64,000 bases of DNA, from positions 549,313 through 613,312 of the forward strand of contig NZ_SAYT01000002.1 in the NCBI RefSeq assembly GCF_004296575.1, in the 5' to 3' direction. Positions 35,526 to 44,055 of the stretch are shown here, piece after piece; position 1 is the stretch's first letter, and every line of letters starts with the position of its first letter. The notes beneath the pieces are model-generated. The model made no database searches. It was not told the DNA's origin and worked only from the letters and a program-made list of their open reading frames with translations. The stretch comes from Dyella amyloliquefaciens (GTDB lineage Bacteria; Pseudomonadota; Gammaproteobacteria; Xanthomonadales; Rhodanobacteraceae). A program made the translations under genes and the position numbers.

Positions 35526-36329
35526 TCAGAGGGTCGTGGGGGCCGGATACTGGCGCCCTTCGCGCCGCGGCTGGTAGCAGACGGTGTTCCGATGGAAGGC
35601 TTCATGGCCGTTTTCCGGATGCCAGCCGGGAATGCCCGATAGCGGCAACGGCCGCAACTCCAGGGGATCACGCAATAACCGGCCATTCCTAACGCCTTCG
35701 ACACAGGCGCCGATGGCGCTGTCCTGTGTGCCATCGGCGAGGAAGACCAGGGCCTTGCCGACCAGGAGCTTGTCGGGCGTCAATGCGTGCTCCATCAACG
35801 CGTGGCCGAACAGATCGATCGCAATGCGCCCGTCCTGCCATGCCGCGCGTTCGCGCCAGAACAGCCCATGCCAGTCGTGTGCATCCCACACATCCAGCAG
35901 ACGGCGATCACGCAGCAGCACGATGACGCCGGCCTCGTCGAAATGCGTCATCGCATACTGCGCACGCGAACGCTGCTTGGCGCCCATGCGCCCAATGTCA
36001 ATCATCTGCTGCAGGTTGAGCGCCCGCTTGATGTCGGGATAGCGCAGCCAGATCAACGCATTGAACAGGTCGTGCCAGTTGGATTCGCGCGTGGCGATGT
36101 CGCCGTGATCGGCGATGCGCTGCTCGTAATGCACGCCGTCGTCCAGCAGCGCCGGCGTCTGCACGACGAAACGTTCGCGCATCGCCGCAGGCCGCGCGGC
36201 ATTCAACGCATCGATACCGGGCCACGCATCTGCGCACAGCCAGTCAGCGTGCGCCTGCCATTCGCTCAATGGCGGACGGAGAAATACCTCGGGATCGATC
36301 GTGCCGCGGGCGGGCGCCACATAACGCAT
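35526..36329 (-). CDS. DUF3025 domain protein
   Basis: A 267-residue cytoplasmic protein with the DUF3025 features NWHDLFNALIWLRYPDIKRALN, AMTHFDEAGVIVL and GKALVFLADG, and a PGWHPEN motif near the end. The family has no assigned function. It follows rimO by 18 bases on the same strand, so it is probably in the rimO transcript. No signal peptide or membrane segment. Confidence 0.85.
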   Translation of the reverse strand: MRYVAPARGTIDPEVFLRPPLSEWQAHADWLCADAWPGIDALNAARPAAMRERFVVQTPALLDDGVHYEQRIADHGDIATRESNWHDLFNALIWLRYPDIKRALNLQQMIDIGRMGAKQRSRAQYAMTHFDEAGVIVLLRDRRLLDVWDAHDWHGLFWRERAAWQDGRIAIDLFGHALMEHALTPDKLLVGKALVFLADGTQDSAIGACVEGVRNGRLLRDPLELRPLPLSGIPGWHPENGHEAFHRNTVCYQPRREGRQYPAPTTL

Positions 36330-36347
36330 GACGCCGCGCCGTCGCGA

Positions 36348-37667
36348 TCAGCCCGCCAGGCGTGCGTGCAGGTCGTGCTCGTCGGCGTCTTCGACTACCA
36401 CGTCGACGAACTGGCCCGGCTTCAGCAGCTGGCCGTTGGCGATGTGCACCACGCCGTCGATTTCCGGCGCATCCGCGGCCGAACGCGCGACCGCGCCATT
36501 GGCGCCCGCCTCGTCGACCAGCACCTTGATGGTGCGGCCGATCTTGCGCTGCAGCTTGGCGGCGGAGATTTCCGCCTGCACCGCCATGAACTGCTCGAGG
36601 CGGTCTTCCTTCAGCTCTTCGGACACGGCACCCGGCAGCTCGTTGGCCTTGGCGCCGTCCACCGGCGAGTAGGCAAACGCGCCGACGCGATCGAGCTCGG
36701 CCTCACGCAGGAAGTCGAGCAACTCCTCGAACTCCGCATCCGTTTCGCCGGGGAAGCCCACGATGAAGGTGCTGCGGATGGTGAGGTCGGGCACGACCTT
36801 GCGCCAGTTGCGGATGCGCTCCAGCGTCTTGTCGATGTTGCCCGGGCGCTTCATCAGCTTGAGGATGCGCGGGCTCGCGTGCTGGAACGGGATATCGAGG
36901 TACGGAAGGATCTTGCCCTCCGCCATCAGCGGCATCACTTCGTCCACGTGCGGATACGGATAGACGTAGTGCAGTCGTGCCCACACGCCCAACTCGGACA
37001 GGCCTTCGCACAGCTCGGTCATGCGCGTGCGGTAGCTCTTGTCGCGCCACTGGCGCTCGGCGTACTTCACATCCACGCCGTAGGCGCTGGTGTCCTGCGA
37101 GATCACCAGCAGTTCCTTCACGCCGCCCTTCACCAGGCGCTCGGCTTCCAGCAGCACTTCATCGACCGGGCGCGACACGAGGTCGCCACGCATCGAGGGA
37201 ATGATGCAGAAGCTGCAGCGGTGGTTGCAGCCCTCGGAAATCTTCAGGTACGCGTAGTGCTTCGGCGTCAACTTGATGCCGGTGTCCGGAATGATGTCGA
37301 GCAGCGGGTTGCGCTTGGGCGGCAGCGCCGAATGCACCGCGCTCATCACGCTGGCGTAGTCCTGCGGACCGGTGATGGCCAGCACATCCGGATAGGCTTC
37401 GCGGATCAGCTCCGAGCGCTTGCCCAGGCAACCGGTGACGATCACCTTGCCGTTCTCGTGCAGCGCTTCGCCGATCGCATCCAGCGACTCCTGCACGGCC
37501 GCATCGATGAAGCCGCAGGTGTTGACCACCACCGCGTCCGCCGCACCGTAGCTGGGCACGATCTCGTAGCCCTCGACCTTCAGCTGGGTGAGGATGCGTT
37601 CGGAGTCGACCAGGGCCTTGGGGCAACCAAGACTGACGAAACCGACTTTGGGCGAGGCCTGCGACAT
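36348..37667 (-). CDS. rimO: Ribosomal protein uS12 methylthiotransferase
   Basis: A 439-residue radical-SAM enzyme that adds a methylthio group to Asp89 of ribosomal protein S12. The UPF0004 domain is N-terminal ([16 protein letters not shown], with NTCGFID and VTGCLGKR cysteines). The radical-SAM cluster motif is [13 protein letters not shown] domain closes the C-terminus. I chose the ATG at 37667 (MSQASPK), giving the E. coli-like length; an ATG 36 bases upstream would extend it without similarity. Neither start has a strong ribosome-binding site. Confidence 0.95.
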   Translation of the reverse strand: MSQASPKVGFVSLGCPKALVDSERILTQLKVEGYEIVPSYGAADAVVVNTCGFIDAAVQESLDAIGEALHENGKVIVTGCLGKRSELIREAYPDVLAITGPQDYASVMSAVHSALPPKRNPLLDIIPDTGIKLTPKHYAYLKISEGCNHRCSFCIIPSMRGDLVSRPVDEVLLEAERLVKGGVKELLVISQDTSAYGVDVKYAERQWRDKSYRTRMTELCEGLSELGVWARLHYVYPYPHVDEVMPLMAEGKILPYLDIPFQHASPRILKLMKRPGNIDKTLERIRNWRKVVPDLTIRSTFIVGFPGETDAEFEELLDFLREAELDRVGAFAYSPVDGAKANELPGAVSEELKEDRLEQFMAVQAEISAAKLQRKIGRTIKVLVDEAGANGAVARSAADAPEIDGVVHIANGQLLKPGQFVDVVVEDADEHDLHARLAG

Positions 37668-37771
37668 GGAGGAGCAACCGTAACTATGCGGAAAACGGAC
37701 CATTATAGCCCAGGTCGGTTCATTTCCCTGAACGACTAGAATGGGCGCCTTGCCACCCGGGAAGCGTTGTC

Positions 37772-38443
37772 ATGGGCCAGACCATCAATCTCAACACCAC
37801 GCGCATGCAGTGCATCGGCGCCTACCTGGCCAAGCCGGCGGGCAAGTCCAAGGGCGGCATCGTAGTGATCCAGGAGATCTTCGGCGTCAACGATCACGTT
37901 CGTCGCGTTGCCGATGGCTTTGCGGAAGCCGGCTACACGGCCATTGCCCCGTCGTTCTTCGATCACCTCGAGACTGGCGTCGAACTGGGCTACAACGAAG
38001 AAGGCTATACACGCGGCAAGGCACTGGTGATGGAGCTGGGCATGGACCGCGCCGTGGAGGACGTGGCCAGCGCTGCCGAGGCGATTTCCTCCGCGGGGCG
38101 CATCGGTACCGTGGGCTACTGCTGGGGCGGCACGGTGGCAATGCTCGCCGCCATGCGTCTGGGACTGCCTTCCGTCAGTTACTACGGTGCGCGCAACGTG
38201 CCCTTCCTTGGCGAAAAACCCAAGGCGCCTGTGATGTTCCACTTCGGCGAAAAGGACAAGGGCATTCCAGCGGAGATGGTGGAGAAGCACCGACAGATGC
38301 TGCCGCAGATGGAGGTGTTCACGTACCCGGCTGACCACGCTTTCAATCGTGATGTGGGAACGCAGTACGACGAGGCGAGCGCCAAGCTGGCCTACGAGCG
38401 AACGCTCGCGTTTTTTGAAAAGCATCTGGTGCAGGGCGCATGA
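37772..38443 (+). CDS. Dienelactone hydrolase family protein
   Basis: A 223-residue alpha/beta-hydrolase of the DLH type. The nucleophile is C117 in GYCWGG, with the supporting E35 in IQEIFG, an Asp in HFGEKDKGIP and a His in YPADHAFNRD. The catalytic set is complete. Classical DLH opens dienelactone in chlorocatechol breakdown, but no such pathway lies nearby, so it is probably a general carboxylesterase. It overlaps the HIT-family gene by ATGA. Confidence 0.9.
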   Translation: MGQTINLNTTRMQCIGAYLAKPAGKSKGGIVVIQEIFGVNDHVRRVADGFAEAGYTAIAPSFFDHLETGVELGYNEEGYTRGKALVMELGMDRAVEDVASAAEAISSAGRIGTVGYCWGGTVAMLAAMRLGLPSVSYYGARNVPFLGEKPKAPVMFHFGEKDKGIPAEMVEKHRQMLPQMEVFTYPADHAFNRDVGTQYDEASAKLAYERTLAFFEKHLVQGA

Positions 38444-38850
38444 GCGAGTTCGCGCTGGATCCGCGACTGGCGAACGATACCCGCCCCGTCCTGTCGCTCG
38501 CACTGTGCGAAGTATTGCTGATGAATGACGCGCGTTTTCCCTGGCTGGTGCTCGTGCCCCGCCAGGCGGGACTCGTCGAGATCTGCGACCTTCCTCCCGA
38601 ACGACAGGCCGCGCTGTGGCAGGAAGTGAACCAGGCCGCACAGGTACTGCGCTCCGTGGCGCCCTTCGACAAGCTCAACCTGGGTGCGCTCGGCAACATC
38701 GTGCGGCAGCTGCATGTGCACGTCGTCGGCCGTCGCAAAGGCGATGCCGCGTGGCCAGGCCCGGTGTGGGGTAGCGGACGGGCGGAGCCTTATGCGGAAG
38801 ACGCGTTGGTGGCGATGACGGAGCGATTGCGCTCGGCCTTGGCGCGTTGA
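38440..38850 (+). CDS. HIT-domain protein with a Gln-substituted triad
   Basis: A 136-residue histidine-triad nucleotide-binding protein. The active region reads NIVRQLHVHVVGRR: the last two histidines of H-x-H-x-H are kept, but the first is Gln. WPGPVWG follows. HIT proteins hydrolyse or transfer nucleotides; the Q-for-H change also occurs in some natural HIT subfamilies, so loss of activity cannot be assumed. It is translationally coupled to the dienelactone hydrolase. Confidence 0.85.
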   Translation: MSEFALDPRLANDTRPVLSLALCEVLLMNDARFPWLVLVPRQAGLVEICDLPPERQAALWQEVNQAAQVLRSVAPFDKLNLGALGNIVRQLHVHVVGRRKGDAAWPGPVWGSGRAEPYAEDALVAMTERLRSALAR

Positions 38851-38855
38851 GCGCC

Positions 38856-38931
38856 GATCGCGCACTGGGTGCGCTCCTACAACAGCGATTGGCGCGCCAG
38901 CTCGTCTGTAGGAGCGCACCCAGTGCGCGAT
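38856..38931. repeat. REP-like inverted pair
   Basis: Minus unit 38856-38880 and plus unit 38907-38931 (core GTAGGAGCGCACCCAGTGCG), 26 bases apart, starting 6 bases after the HIT gene stop. Confidence 0.9.
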
Positions 38932-38951
38932 CACCCTTACTAACCACTGCA

Positions 38952-38985
38952 CAAAAAAAGCCCGCGAATTTCGCGGGCTTTCTTG
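38952..38985. terminator. Bidirectional rho-independent terminator
   Basis: AAAAAAAGCCCGCGAA-ATT-TCGCGGGCTTTCTT-like hairpin (stem AGCCCGCGA/TCGCGGGCT). There are seven T residues on the minus strand after the lipoprotein gene and a shorter T-rich tract on the plus strand after the HIT gene. Confidence 0.9.
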
Positions 38986-39000
38986 TCAATCGGCTACCGA

Positions 39001-39462
39001 TCAGTGCTGCTGCGGCGGCGGGGGTTCCGCGGCCTTCGGCGGAGCCTTGTAGTCTTCCAGGTCGCGCGCCTTGGTATCGACGATGCTGATCTTCTTCAGC
39101 TGACCACCGTCGTCGTAGTACACCGTGAAGCCATAGTCGAGCTGCAGGCGCGCCATGTACTGCAGGTGCTGCTTGCGGACCTTGGAGTCGTCGCTGGGCT
39201 CGACCAGCACGGTCTTGGGCAACTTGCCCTGGTCCTTCAGGTAGGCAAAGTGGCTGCCCGTATCCAGTGCCGACAGCACGGCGCCGTCGACGATGAACTG
39301 GCCATTCTTGTAGGCCTGGATGGTCACGTCGAACTGGCTCTTCATGTCCGCCGTGCGCACTTCGTCCTTGGTGCTGCCGCGGTGGCAACCGGCCAGCACC
39401 AGCATGCTGCCCAGCAGGATGGCTGCGGCCGCGCGGGTCAGCAGCGTGGGAAAACGGGTCAT
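39001..39462 (-). CDS. Putative lipoprotein of unknown function
   Basis: A 153-residue protein with a signal peptide ending in the lipobox LVLAGC (Cys near residue 26), so a likely outer- or inner-membrane lipoprotein. The mature part is mixed alpha/beta with a Pro-rich tail. I chose the ATG at 39462 (MTRFPTLL) directly before the hydrophobic leader. A strong terminator follows. No recognised family; the ADMKSQFDVTIQAYKNGQFI stretch may be diagnostic in a search. Confidence 0.78.
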   Translation of the reverse strand: MTRFPTLLTRAAAAILLGSMLVLAGCHRGSTKDEVRTADMKSQFDVTIQAYKNGQFIVDGAVLSALDTGSHFAYLKDQGKLPKTVLVEPSDDSKVRKQHLQYMARLQLDYGFTVYYDDGGQLKKISIVDTKARDLEDYKAPPKAAEPPPPQQH

Positions 39463-39573
39463 GCGGAATCTCCTGCAATGCATGGATGTTGACTGTGTGA
39501 GTGTAGCGCCGCCCCGGCCGAACGCATCGGACCGGGAAGGTAGCCGTTCAGGTGGATCAAAAAGGTCGAAGAC

Positions 39574-40140
39574 TCAGGTGCGCGGCAGGGTCACGCCCTG
39601 CTGGCCCTGGTACTTGCCGCCGCGATCCTTGTAGCTGGTCTCGCATTCCTCGTCGGACTCGAGGAACAGCATCTGTGCCACGCCTTCGTTGGCGTAGATC
39701 TTGGCGGGCAGCGGCGTGGTGTTGGAGAACTCCAGCGTCACATGCCCCTCCCACTCCGGCTCCAGCGGCGTCACGTTGACGATGATGCCGCAACGCGCAT
39801 AGGTGCTCTTGCCCAGGCAGATGGTCAGCACCTGGCGCGGGATGCGGAAGTACTCGACCGTACGCGCCAGCGCGAAGGAATTGGGCGGGATGATGCACAC
39901 GTCCGCCTCGACGTCGACGAAGCTGGTCGGATCGAACGCCTTCGGATCGACGATGGTCGAGTTGATGTTGGTAAAGATCTTGAACTCGCGCGCGCAACGC
40001 ACGTCGTAGCCATAGCTCGACGTGCCGTACGACACCAGCTTGGTGTTGTCGCGCGTCTTGACCTGGCCCGGCTCGAACGGCTCGATCATGCCGTGCTGTT
40101 CGGCCATGCGGCGGATCCACTTGTCGGATTTGATGCTCAC
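39574..40140 (-). CDS. dcd: dCTP deaminase
   Basis: A 188-residue trimeric cytoplasmic enzyme that deaminates dCTP to dUTP, feeding dTMP synthesis. The sequence [21 protein letters not shown], the [17 protein letters not shown] segment with catalytic residues, and the C-terminal [15 protein letters not shown] are conserved. Starts with GTG. Length is normal. It is probably the last gene after apbC and the FMN reductase. Confidence 0.97.
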   Translation of the reverse strand: MSIKSDKWIRRMAEQHGMIEPFEPGQVKTRDNTKLVSYGTSSYGYDVRCAREFKIFTNINSTIVDPKAFDPTSFVDVEADVCIIPPNSFALARTVEYFRIPRQVLTICLGKSTYARCGIIVNVTPLEPEWEGHVTLEFSNTTPLPAKIYANEGVAQMLFLESDEECETSYKDRGGKYQGQQGVTLPRT

Positions 40141-40210
40141 TCGGACTCCCGAAGGGGTTGTCAGTCGCGCCGTGGGGCGTAAAGACCGGGAAAATAGCGG
40201 AAACCCGGGT

Positions 40211-40780
40211 TCACCCGCCAGTCGCCCGCGCCAATTCGCGGGTCAGCGCGCCCAGCGCCTCGCGTACCAGCGCGACCTGCGACACATCGGCGAGCAGGTC
40301 GGCCTCGTCGCAACCGGCTCCCGGCAACGGGACGGTGACGAAGGCCGGCTCCAGCAGGCGGGCCGACATGGTGCGCAGGATTTCACGCAAAGCGTCCTGG
40401 GCGTGGTGCGACCCGCGCGCCGAGGCGTTCCAGAGCACGACCGGCTTATCGGGAAACTCCAGGCTGCCCACCAGCCAGTCCAGCAGGTTCTTGAACGGGC
40501 CCGGCACGCCATGGGCGTATTCCGGGCAGGCGATCAGCAGGGCGTCGCTGGCGCCCACCAGTCGCCGCAGCGCCTCGGCGGAAGCCGGCAACGCTTCCAT
40601 CTCATCGTCCGGGTTGAACAGCGGCAGGCTCGCCAGGCCGTCATAGACAGTCAGGGAGATATCCCCGGAAGCGAGCCTTGCTGCGGCTCGCAGCAAGGCC
40701 GTATTGCCCGAACGCCGGCGCAGGCTGCCGGACAGGCCTAGCACGCGCAGTGGCGGCGCCCGTCCGGCATCCGGACTCAC
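40211..40780 (-). CDS. NADPH-dependent FMN reductase family protein
   Basis: A 189-residue flavodoxin-like oxidoreductase. The FMN-phosphate loop is [16 protein letters not shown], and [17 protein letters not shown] is the second flavin/NADPH motif. It reduces flavins or quinones with NAD(P)H; the natural substrate is unclear (azo/chromate/quinone reductases share the fold). The GTG start overlaps the apbC stop (GTGA), so the two are coupled. Confidence 0.9.
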   Translation of the reverse strand: MSPDAGRAPPLRVLGLSGSLRRRSGNTALLRAAARLASGDISLTVYDGLASLPLFNPDDEMEALPASAEALRRLVGASDALLIACPEYAHGVPGPFKNLLDWLVGSLEFPDKPVVLWNASARGSHHAQDALREILRTMSARLLEPAFVTVPLPGAGCDEADLLADVSQVALVREALGALTRELARATGG

Positions 40781-41898
40781 GGGGTGCCCTGCACCATGAT
40801 CTTGCCCAGGCCCAGCGACTTGTTGCGAGGATGGCGCGACAGCCGGCCGGCGGCGTTACGGGCGATCTCGCGGTAACGCGCGGCCAGATCGGAATCGGGC
40901 ATCGCCACCACGGTCGGCGTGCCGCTATCGGCCTGCTCGCGGATACGGATGTCCAGCGGCACCGAACCCAGGTAGGCCACGCCGTACTGGTCGGCCATGC
41001 GCTGGCCACCGCCCTCGCCGAAGATGTGCTCTTCGTGGCCGCAGTTCGAGCAGACGTGGGTGGCCATGTTTTCCACCACGCCCAGCACCGGCACTTCGAC
41101 CTTCTCGAACATCTTCAGCGCCTTGCGCGCGTCCAGCAGCGCGATGTCCTGCGGCGTGGTGACGATGACGGCACCGGCCACCGGTACCTTCTGCGACAGC
41201 GTGAGCTGGATGTCGCCGGTGCCCGGCGGCAGGTCGACGATGAGGTAGTCGAGCTGCTCCCAGCGGCTGTCGTTGAGCAGCTGCATCATGGCCTGGGTGA
41301 CCATCGGTCCGCGCCAGATCATCGGCGTCTCTTCGTCCACCAGGAAGCCGATCGACATGGCCTGCAGGCCATGGGCTTCCATCGGGACGATGGTCTTGCC
41401 GTCCGGCGACTGCGGCTTGCCGCTGATGCCGAGCATGCGCGGCTGGCTGGGGCCGTAGATGTCCGCGTCGAGCACACCCACCCTGGCGCCTTCCGCGGCC
41501 AGCGCGAGCGCGAGGTTGGCCGACACCGTGGACTTGCCTACGCCGCCCTTGCCCGAGGCCACCACGATGATGTTCTTCACGCCCGGCAACGGGCCCAACG
41601 TGCCCTGCACCTTGTGAGAGTGGATGCGCGTGCCGATCGAGACGGCGGCGGAGGCAATCGCCGGATCGGCTTCAAGCGCCTGCTTCGTGAGGGACGTCAG
41701 CGCAGGAATGGCGCCCGTCGCGGGATAACCCAGCTGGATGTCCACGGAGACGCGGTCGCCGTCCACGCCGACGGCGCGCACGGCGTCGACCAGCGGCGCA
41801 CCGGTGTGAGGGTCGATCAGCTCGCCGAGAATGCGGCGGACCAGGGCTTCGCTTGCCTGCGTCATATCGAATCGTGGACTGTCATGGGGATCACTCAT
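40777..41898 (-). CDS. apbC: Iron-sulfur cluster carrier ApbC (Mrp/NBP35 family)
   Basis: A 373-residue P-loop ATPase that binds and passes on [4Fe-4S] clusters. The N-terminal DUF59 domain is at about 15-90. The deviant Walker A is SGKGGVGKSTVSANLA, and the cluster-binding CxxC is CSNCG. Length is normal. It is the first gene of a short operon with the FMN reductase; a second in-frame ATG 33 bases downstream could also serve as start. Confidence 0.95.
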   Translation of the reverse strand: MSDPHDSPRFDMTQASEALVRRILGELIDPHTGAPLVDAVRAVGVDGDRVSVDIQLGYPATGAIPALTSLTKQALEADPAIASAAVSIGTRIHSHKVQGTLGPLPGVKNIIVVASGKGGVGKSTVSANLALALAAEGARVGVLDADIYGPSQPRMLGISGKPQSPDGKTIVPMEAHGLQAMSIGFLVDEETPMIWRGPMVTQAMMQLLNDSRWEQLDYLIVDLPPGTGDIQLTLSQKVPVAGAVIVTTPQDIALLDARKALKMFEKVEVPVLGVVENMATHVCSNCGHEEHIFGEGGGQRMADQYGVAYLGSVPLDIRIREQADSGTPTVVAMPDSDLAARYREIARNAAGRLSRHPRNKSLGLGKIMVQGTP

Positions 41899-42014
41899 TA
41901 TGCCAGCCGCAGCCCCCTATCCGGCCCGTTGCGACGCTCTCGCATTGCAACTTGACGCCCCTGCATGACCTCGGTCAGGCTCCAAACATACGCTTTCGTA
42001 CGGGAGGATCACCC

Positions 42015-42458
42015 ATGAAGTCACTGCTTCGCGCCGCCGTCGTCGCCGCCCTGCTGCTGGGCGCCGGTTCGGTATTTGCCGCCGAGAACACCCCGGTCGG
42101 CACCTGGAAGACCATCGATGACGAGACGGGCAAGCCCAAGTCCATCGTGAAGATCACGGATGAAGGCGGCGAACTGAAGGCGACCGTAGTGGAAGTGCTG
42201 CAGTCCGACGAAGGCCCGCATCCCGTCTGCAAGAACTGCGACGGCGAGCGCAAGAACAAGCCGATCGAAGGCATGAACATCATGTGGGGCGTACACAAGG
42301 ACGGCGACGTCTGGGACGGCGGCAAGATCCTCGACCCCAAGACCGGCAAGGTCTACAAGGTGAAGCTGCAGCCCAGCGAAGATGGCAGCAAGCTCACCGT
42401 CCGCGGCTACATCGGCTTCTCGCTGCTGGGCCGCAGCCAGGAGTGGCAGCGTCAGTAG
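42015..42458 (+). CDS. Periplasmic DUF2147 protein
   Basis: A 147-residue exported protein with a signal peptide (residues 1-24, cleavage near VFA-AEN) and the DUF2147 pattern: GTWKTIDDETGKPKSIVKI, then GMNIMWGVHKDGDVWDGGKILDP and a C-terminal LTVRGYIGFSLLGRSQEW. The domain is a small beta-rich fold of unknown function found in envelope proteins. A strong ribosome-binding site (GGGAGG) lies 9 bases before the ATG. A CNNC-like pair in PVCKNCDGE may form a disulfide or bind metal. Divergent from apbC. Confidence 0.9.
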   Translation: MKSLLRAAVVAALLLGAGSVFAAENTPVGTWKTIDDETGKPKSIVKITDEGGELKATVVEVLQSDEGPHPVCKNCDGERKNKPIEGMNIMWGVHKDGDVWDGGKILDPKTGKVYKVKLQPSEDGSKLTVRGYIGFSLLGRSQEWQRQ

Positions 42459-42473
42459 TAACCCGCTTTGACT

Positions 42474-42509
42474 CCCTCTCCCCTTTGGGGAGAGGGTTGG
42501 GGTGAGGGG
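42474..42509 (+). repeat. Copy of the GAGAGGG/CCCTCTC repeat arm
   Basis: A CCCTCTCCCC-TTT-GGGGAGAGGG hairpin followed by TTGGGGTGAGGGGCCAATCT. It matches the left arm at 14559-14594, including the flanking CCAATCTTGC. It lies 15 bases after the DUF2147 stop. Confidence 0.85.
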
Positions 42510-42529
42510 CCAATCTTGCGATCACCCCC

Positions 42530-42612
42530 GTAGGAGCGCACCCAGTGCGCGACCGCAGACTTCCCTAACCCGCTAATGTCTAGGGTCTATCGCGCACTGG
42601 GTGCGCTCCTAC
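42530..42612. repeat. REP-like inverted pair
   Basis: Plus unit 42530-42552 and minus unit 42590-42612, core GTAGGAGCGCACCCAGTGCG, 37 bases apart, between the convergent DUF2147 and DeoR genes. Confidence 0.9.
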
Positions 42613-42626
42613 AACAAACGGGTCGA

Positions 42627-43427
42627 TCAGGCCGAATCCGCCCGATGCACCGCCACGCCACGCGCCGTGAACGCCGCACGCGTGGCCCGGTCTGCCGAGT
42701 GTTCCACCACCAGATGCTGCACGCGCGACAGTTCCGCCACCTGGTGCGCGGCGACGGCGCCGAGCTTGTCATCGGTGGCGACTACCACCGTCTCGTCGCT
42801 GGCCTCGATCATCGCGCGCTTGAACAGCGCCTCTTCGCTGTCGAAACCCCACAGGCCATGCGCTGCATCGATGGCGCAGGCGCCCGGGAAACACAGGTCG
42901 GCGCGCACACGACGCACCTGCTCCACCGCCTGCGCACCGATGGTGCCGCCGATGGTGGCATCGACGCGGCCGCCGATCAGCAAGACATCGAAGCCTTCGC
43001 GATCCAGCAGCAGCTGCGCGATATGCGGTGCATTGGTGATGACGGTAAGCCGCGCATCGGTCGGCAACACCGAGGCGATTGCCACGTTGGTGGTGCCGGT
43101 GTCGATCAGCAACGTCTGGCCGGGTCGCACCAGTTCCGCCGCCTTGCGGGCCAATGCCTGCTTGCGTGCCGAATGCTCGCCGCGACGCTGCTTGAGCGGC
43201 GACGGCGTGGCCGTAGGCAGCAGCGCGCCGCCATAGACGCGCTTGCACAAACCCATCGCCGCCAGTTCACGCAAGTCGCGGCGAATGGAGTCTTCCGACA
43301 CGTCGAAGACGGCGGCGAGTTCCGCCGCCACCACGCGCCCGTCGTTGCGCAGTTTCGCCAGGATGCGCTGCTGCCGCTCCTGGGGCAGCGCGCCGCTGTC
43401 GGGTGCGGGCTGTGCGGGCTTAGCCAT
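42627..43427 (-). CDS. DeoR-family transcriptional regulator
   Basis: A 266-residue sugar-responsive regulator. The N-terminal HTH is RQQRILAKLRNDGRVVAAEL, with DVSEDSIRRDLRELAAMGL. The C-terminal DeoRC sensor domain contains IDTGTTNVAIA, LIGGRVDA and ATDDKLG, which usually bind a phosphosugar. I chose the ATG at 43427; the open frame extends upstream through antisense sequence. It overlaps the HAD gene by 8 bases and is the third gene of an MFS-HAD-DeoR operon. A tandem-decamer array upstream of the operon is its likely operator. Confidence 0.9.
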   Translation of the reverse strand: MAKPAQPAPDSGALPQERQQRILAKLRNDGRVVAAELAAVFDVSEDSIRRDLRELAAMGLCKRVYGGALLPTATPSPLKQRRGEHSARKQALARKAAELVRPGQTLLIDTGTTNVAIASVLPTDARLTVITNAPHIAQLLLDREGFDVLLIGGRVDATIGGTIGAQAVEQVRRVRADLCFPGACAIDAAHGLWGFDSEEALFKRAMIEASDETVVVATDDKLGAVAAHQVAELSRVQHLVVEHSADRATRAAFTARGVAVHRADSA

Positions 43428-44055
43428 GACGCACACCGTCGGCGGCAAGCAGGCCAAGCTCAGTGAGCCGGATGCGCAGGCCATCGGGTTCGCTGAACCA
43501 CCAGCCCTGCATGCCCAGCGCCTCGGCGGCGTCCACGTTGCGCCGGGAGTCGTCGATGTAGAGCGCACGTGCCGGATCCACCGCATAGCGATCGAGCAGG
43601 CACTGGTAGATGCGCGGATCGGGCTTGATCAGTCGCTCTTCGCCCGACACCACGATGCCCTCGAACCACTGCAGGAACGGATAGCGCTGCCGTGCGATGG
43701 GAAACGTCTCGTGCGACCAGTTGGTGAGCGCCAGGAGACGTACACCGCGTGCCTTCAATTCGGCCAGCAGTGCCACCGTTCCCTCGATGGGCCCCACCAG
43801 GGTCTCTTCCCAGCGCAGGTGATAAGCATCGATCAGGTCTGCATGCTCGGGGTAGCGATCGCGCAGCAGGGCCGTCGCTTCGGACCACGAGCGTCCCGCG
43901 TCCTGTTGCTCGTTCCAGGCGCTGTTGCAGACTTCGCGCAGGAACCAGTCCATGCGCTCCTCATCGTCGATCAACTGCCGGTAGAGGCGACGCGGATCCC
44001 AGGCAATCAACACGTTGCCCAGATCAAAGACCACGGTGTCGACACGCTTGCTCAT
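43420..44055 (-). CDS. HAD-family phosphatase (subfamily IA, YihX-like)
   Basis: A 211-residue cytoplasmic hydrolase. The nucleophile Asp is in VVFDLGNVLIAWD, followed by LTNWS (motif II), a Lys in LIKPDPRIYQ and IDDSRRN (motif IV). This matches YihX-type alpha-glucose-1-phosphate phosphatases and related sugar phosphatases. The start ATG at 44055 overlaps the MFS stop codon (ATGA). Together with a DeoR regulator and an MFS carrier, a role in sugar-phosphate handling is likely (inferred). Confidence 0.9.
   Translation of the reverse strand: MSKRVDTVVFDLGNVLIAWDPRRLYRQLIDDEERMDWFLREVCNSAWNEQQDAGRSWSEATALLRDRYPEHADLIDAYHLRWEETLVGPIEGTVALLAELKARGVRLLALTNWSHETFPIARQRYPFLQWFEGIVVSGEERLIKPDPRIYQCLLDRYAVDPARALYIDDSRRNVDAAEALGMQGWWFSEPDGLRIRLTELGLLAADGVRHG

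Noticed and set aside
37668-37703. Upstream ATG of rimO
   Set aside because: Adds 12 residues without family similarity; the start at 37667 gives the expected length, although neither has a good ribosome-binding site.
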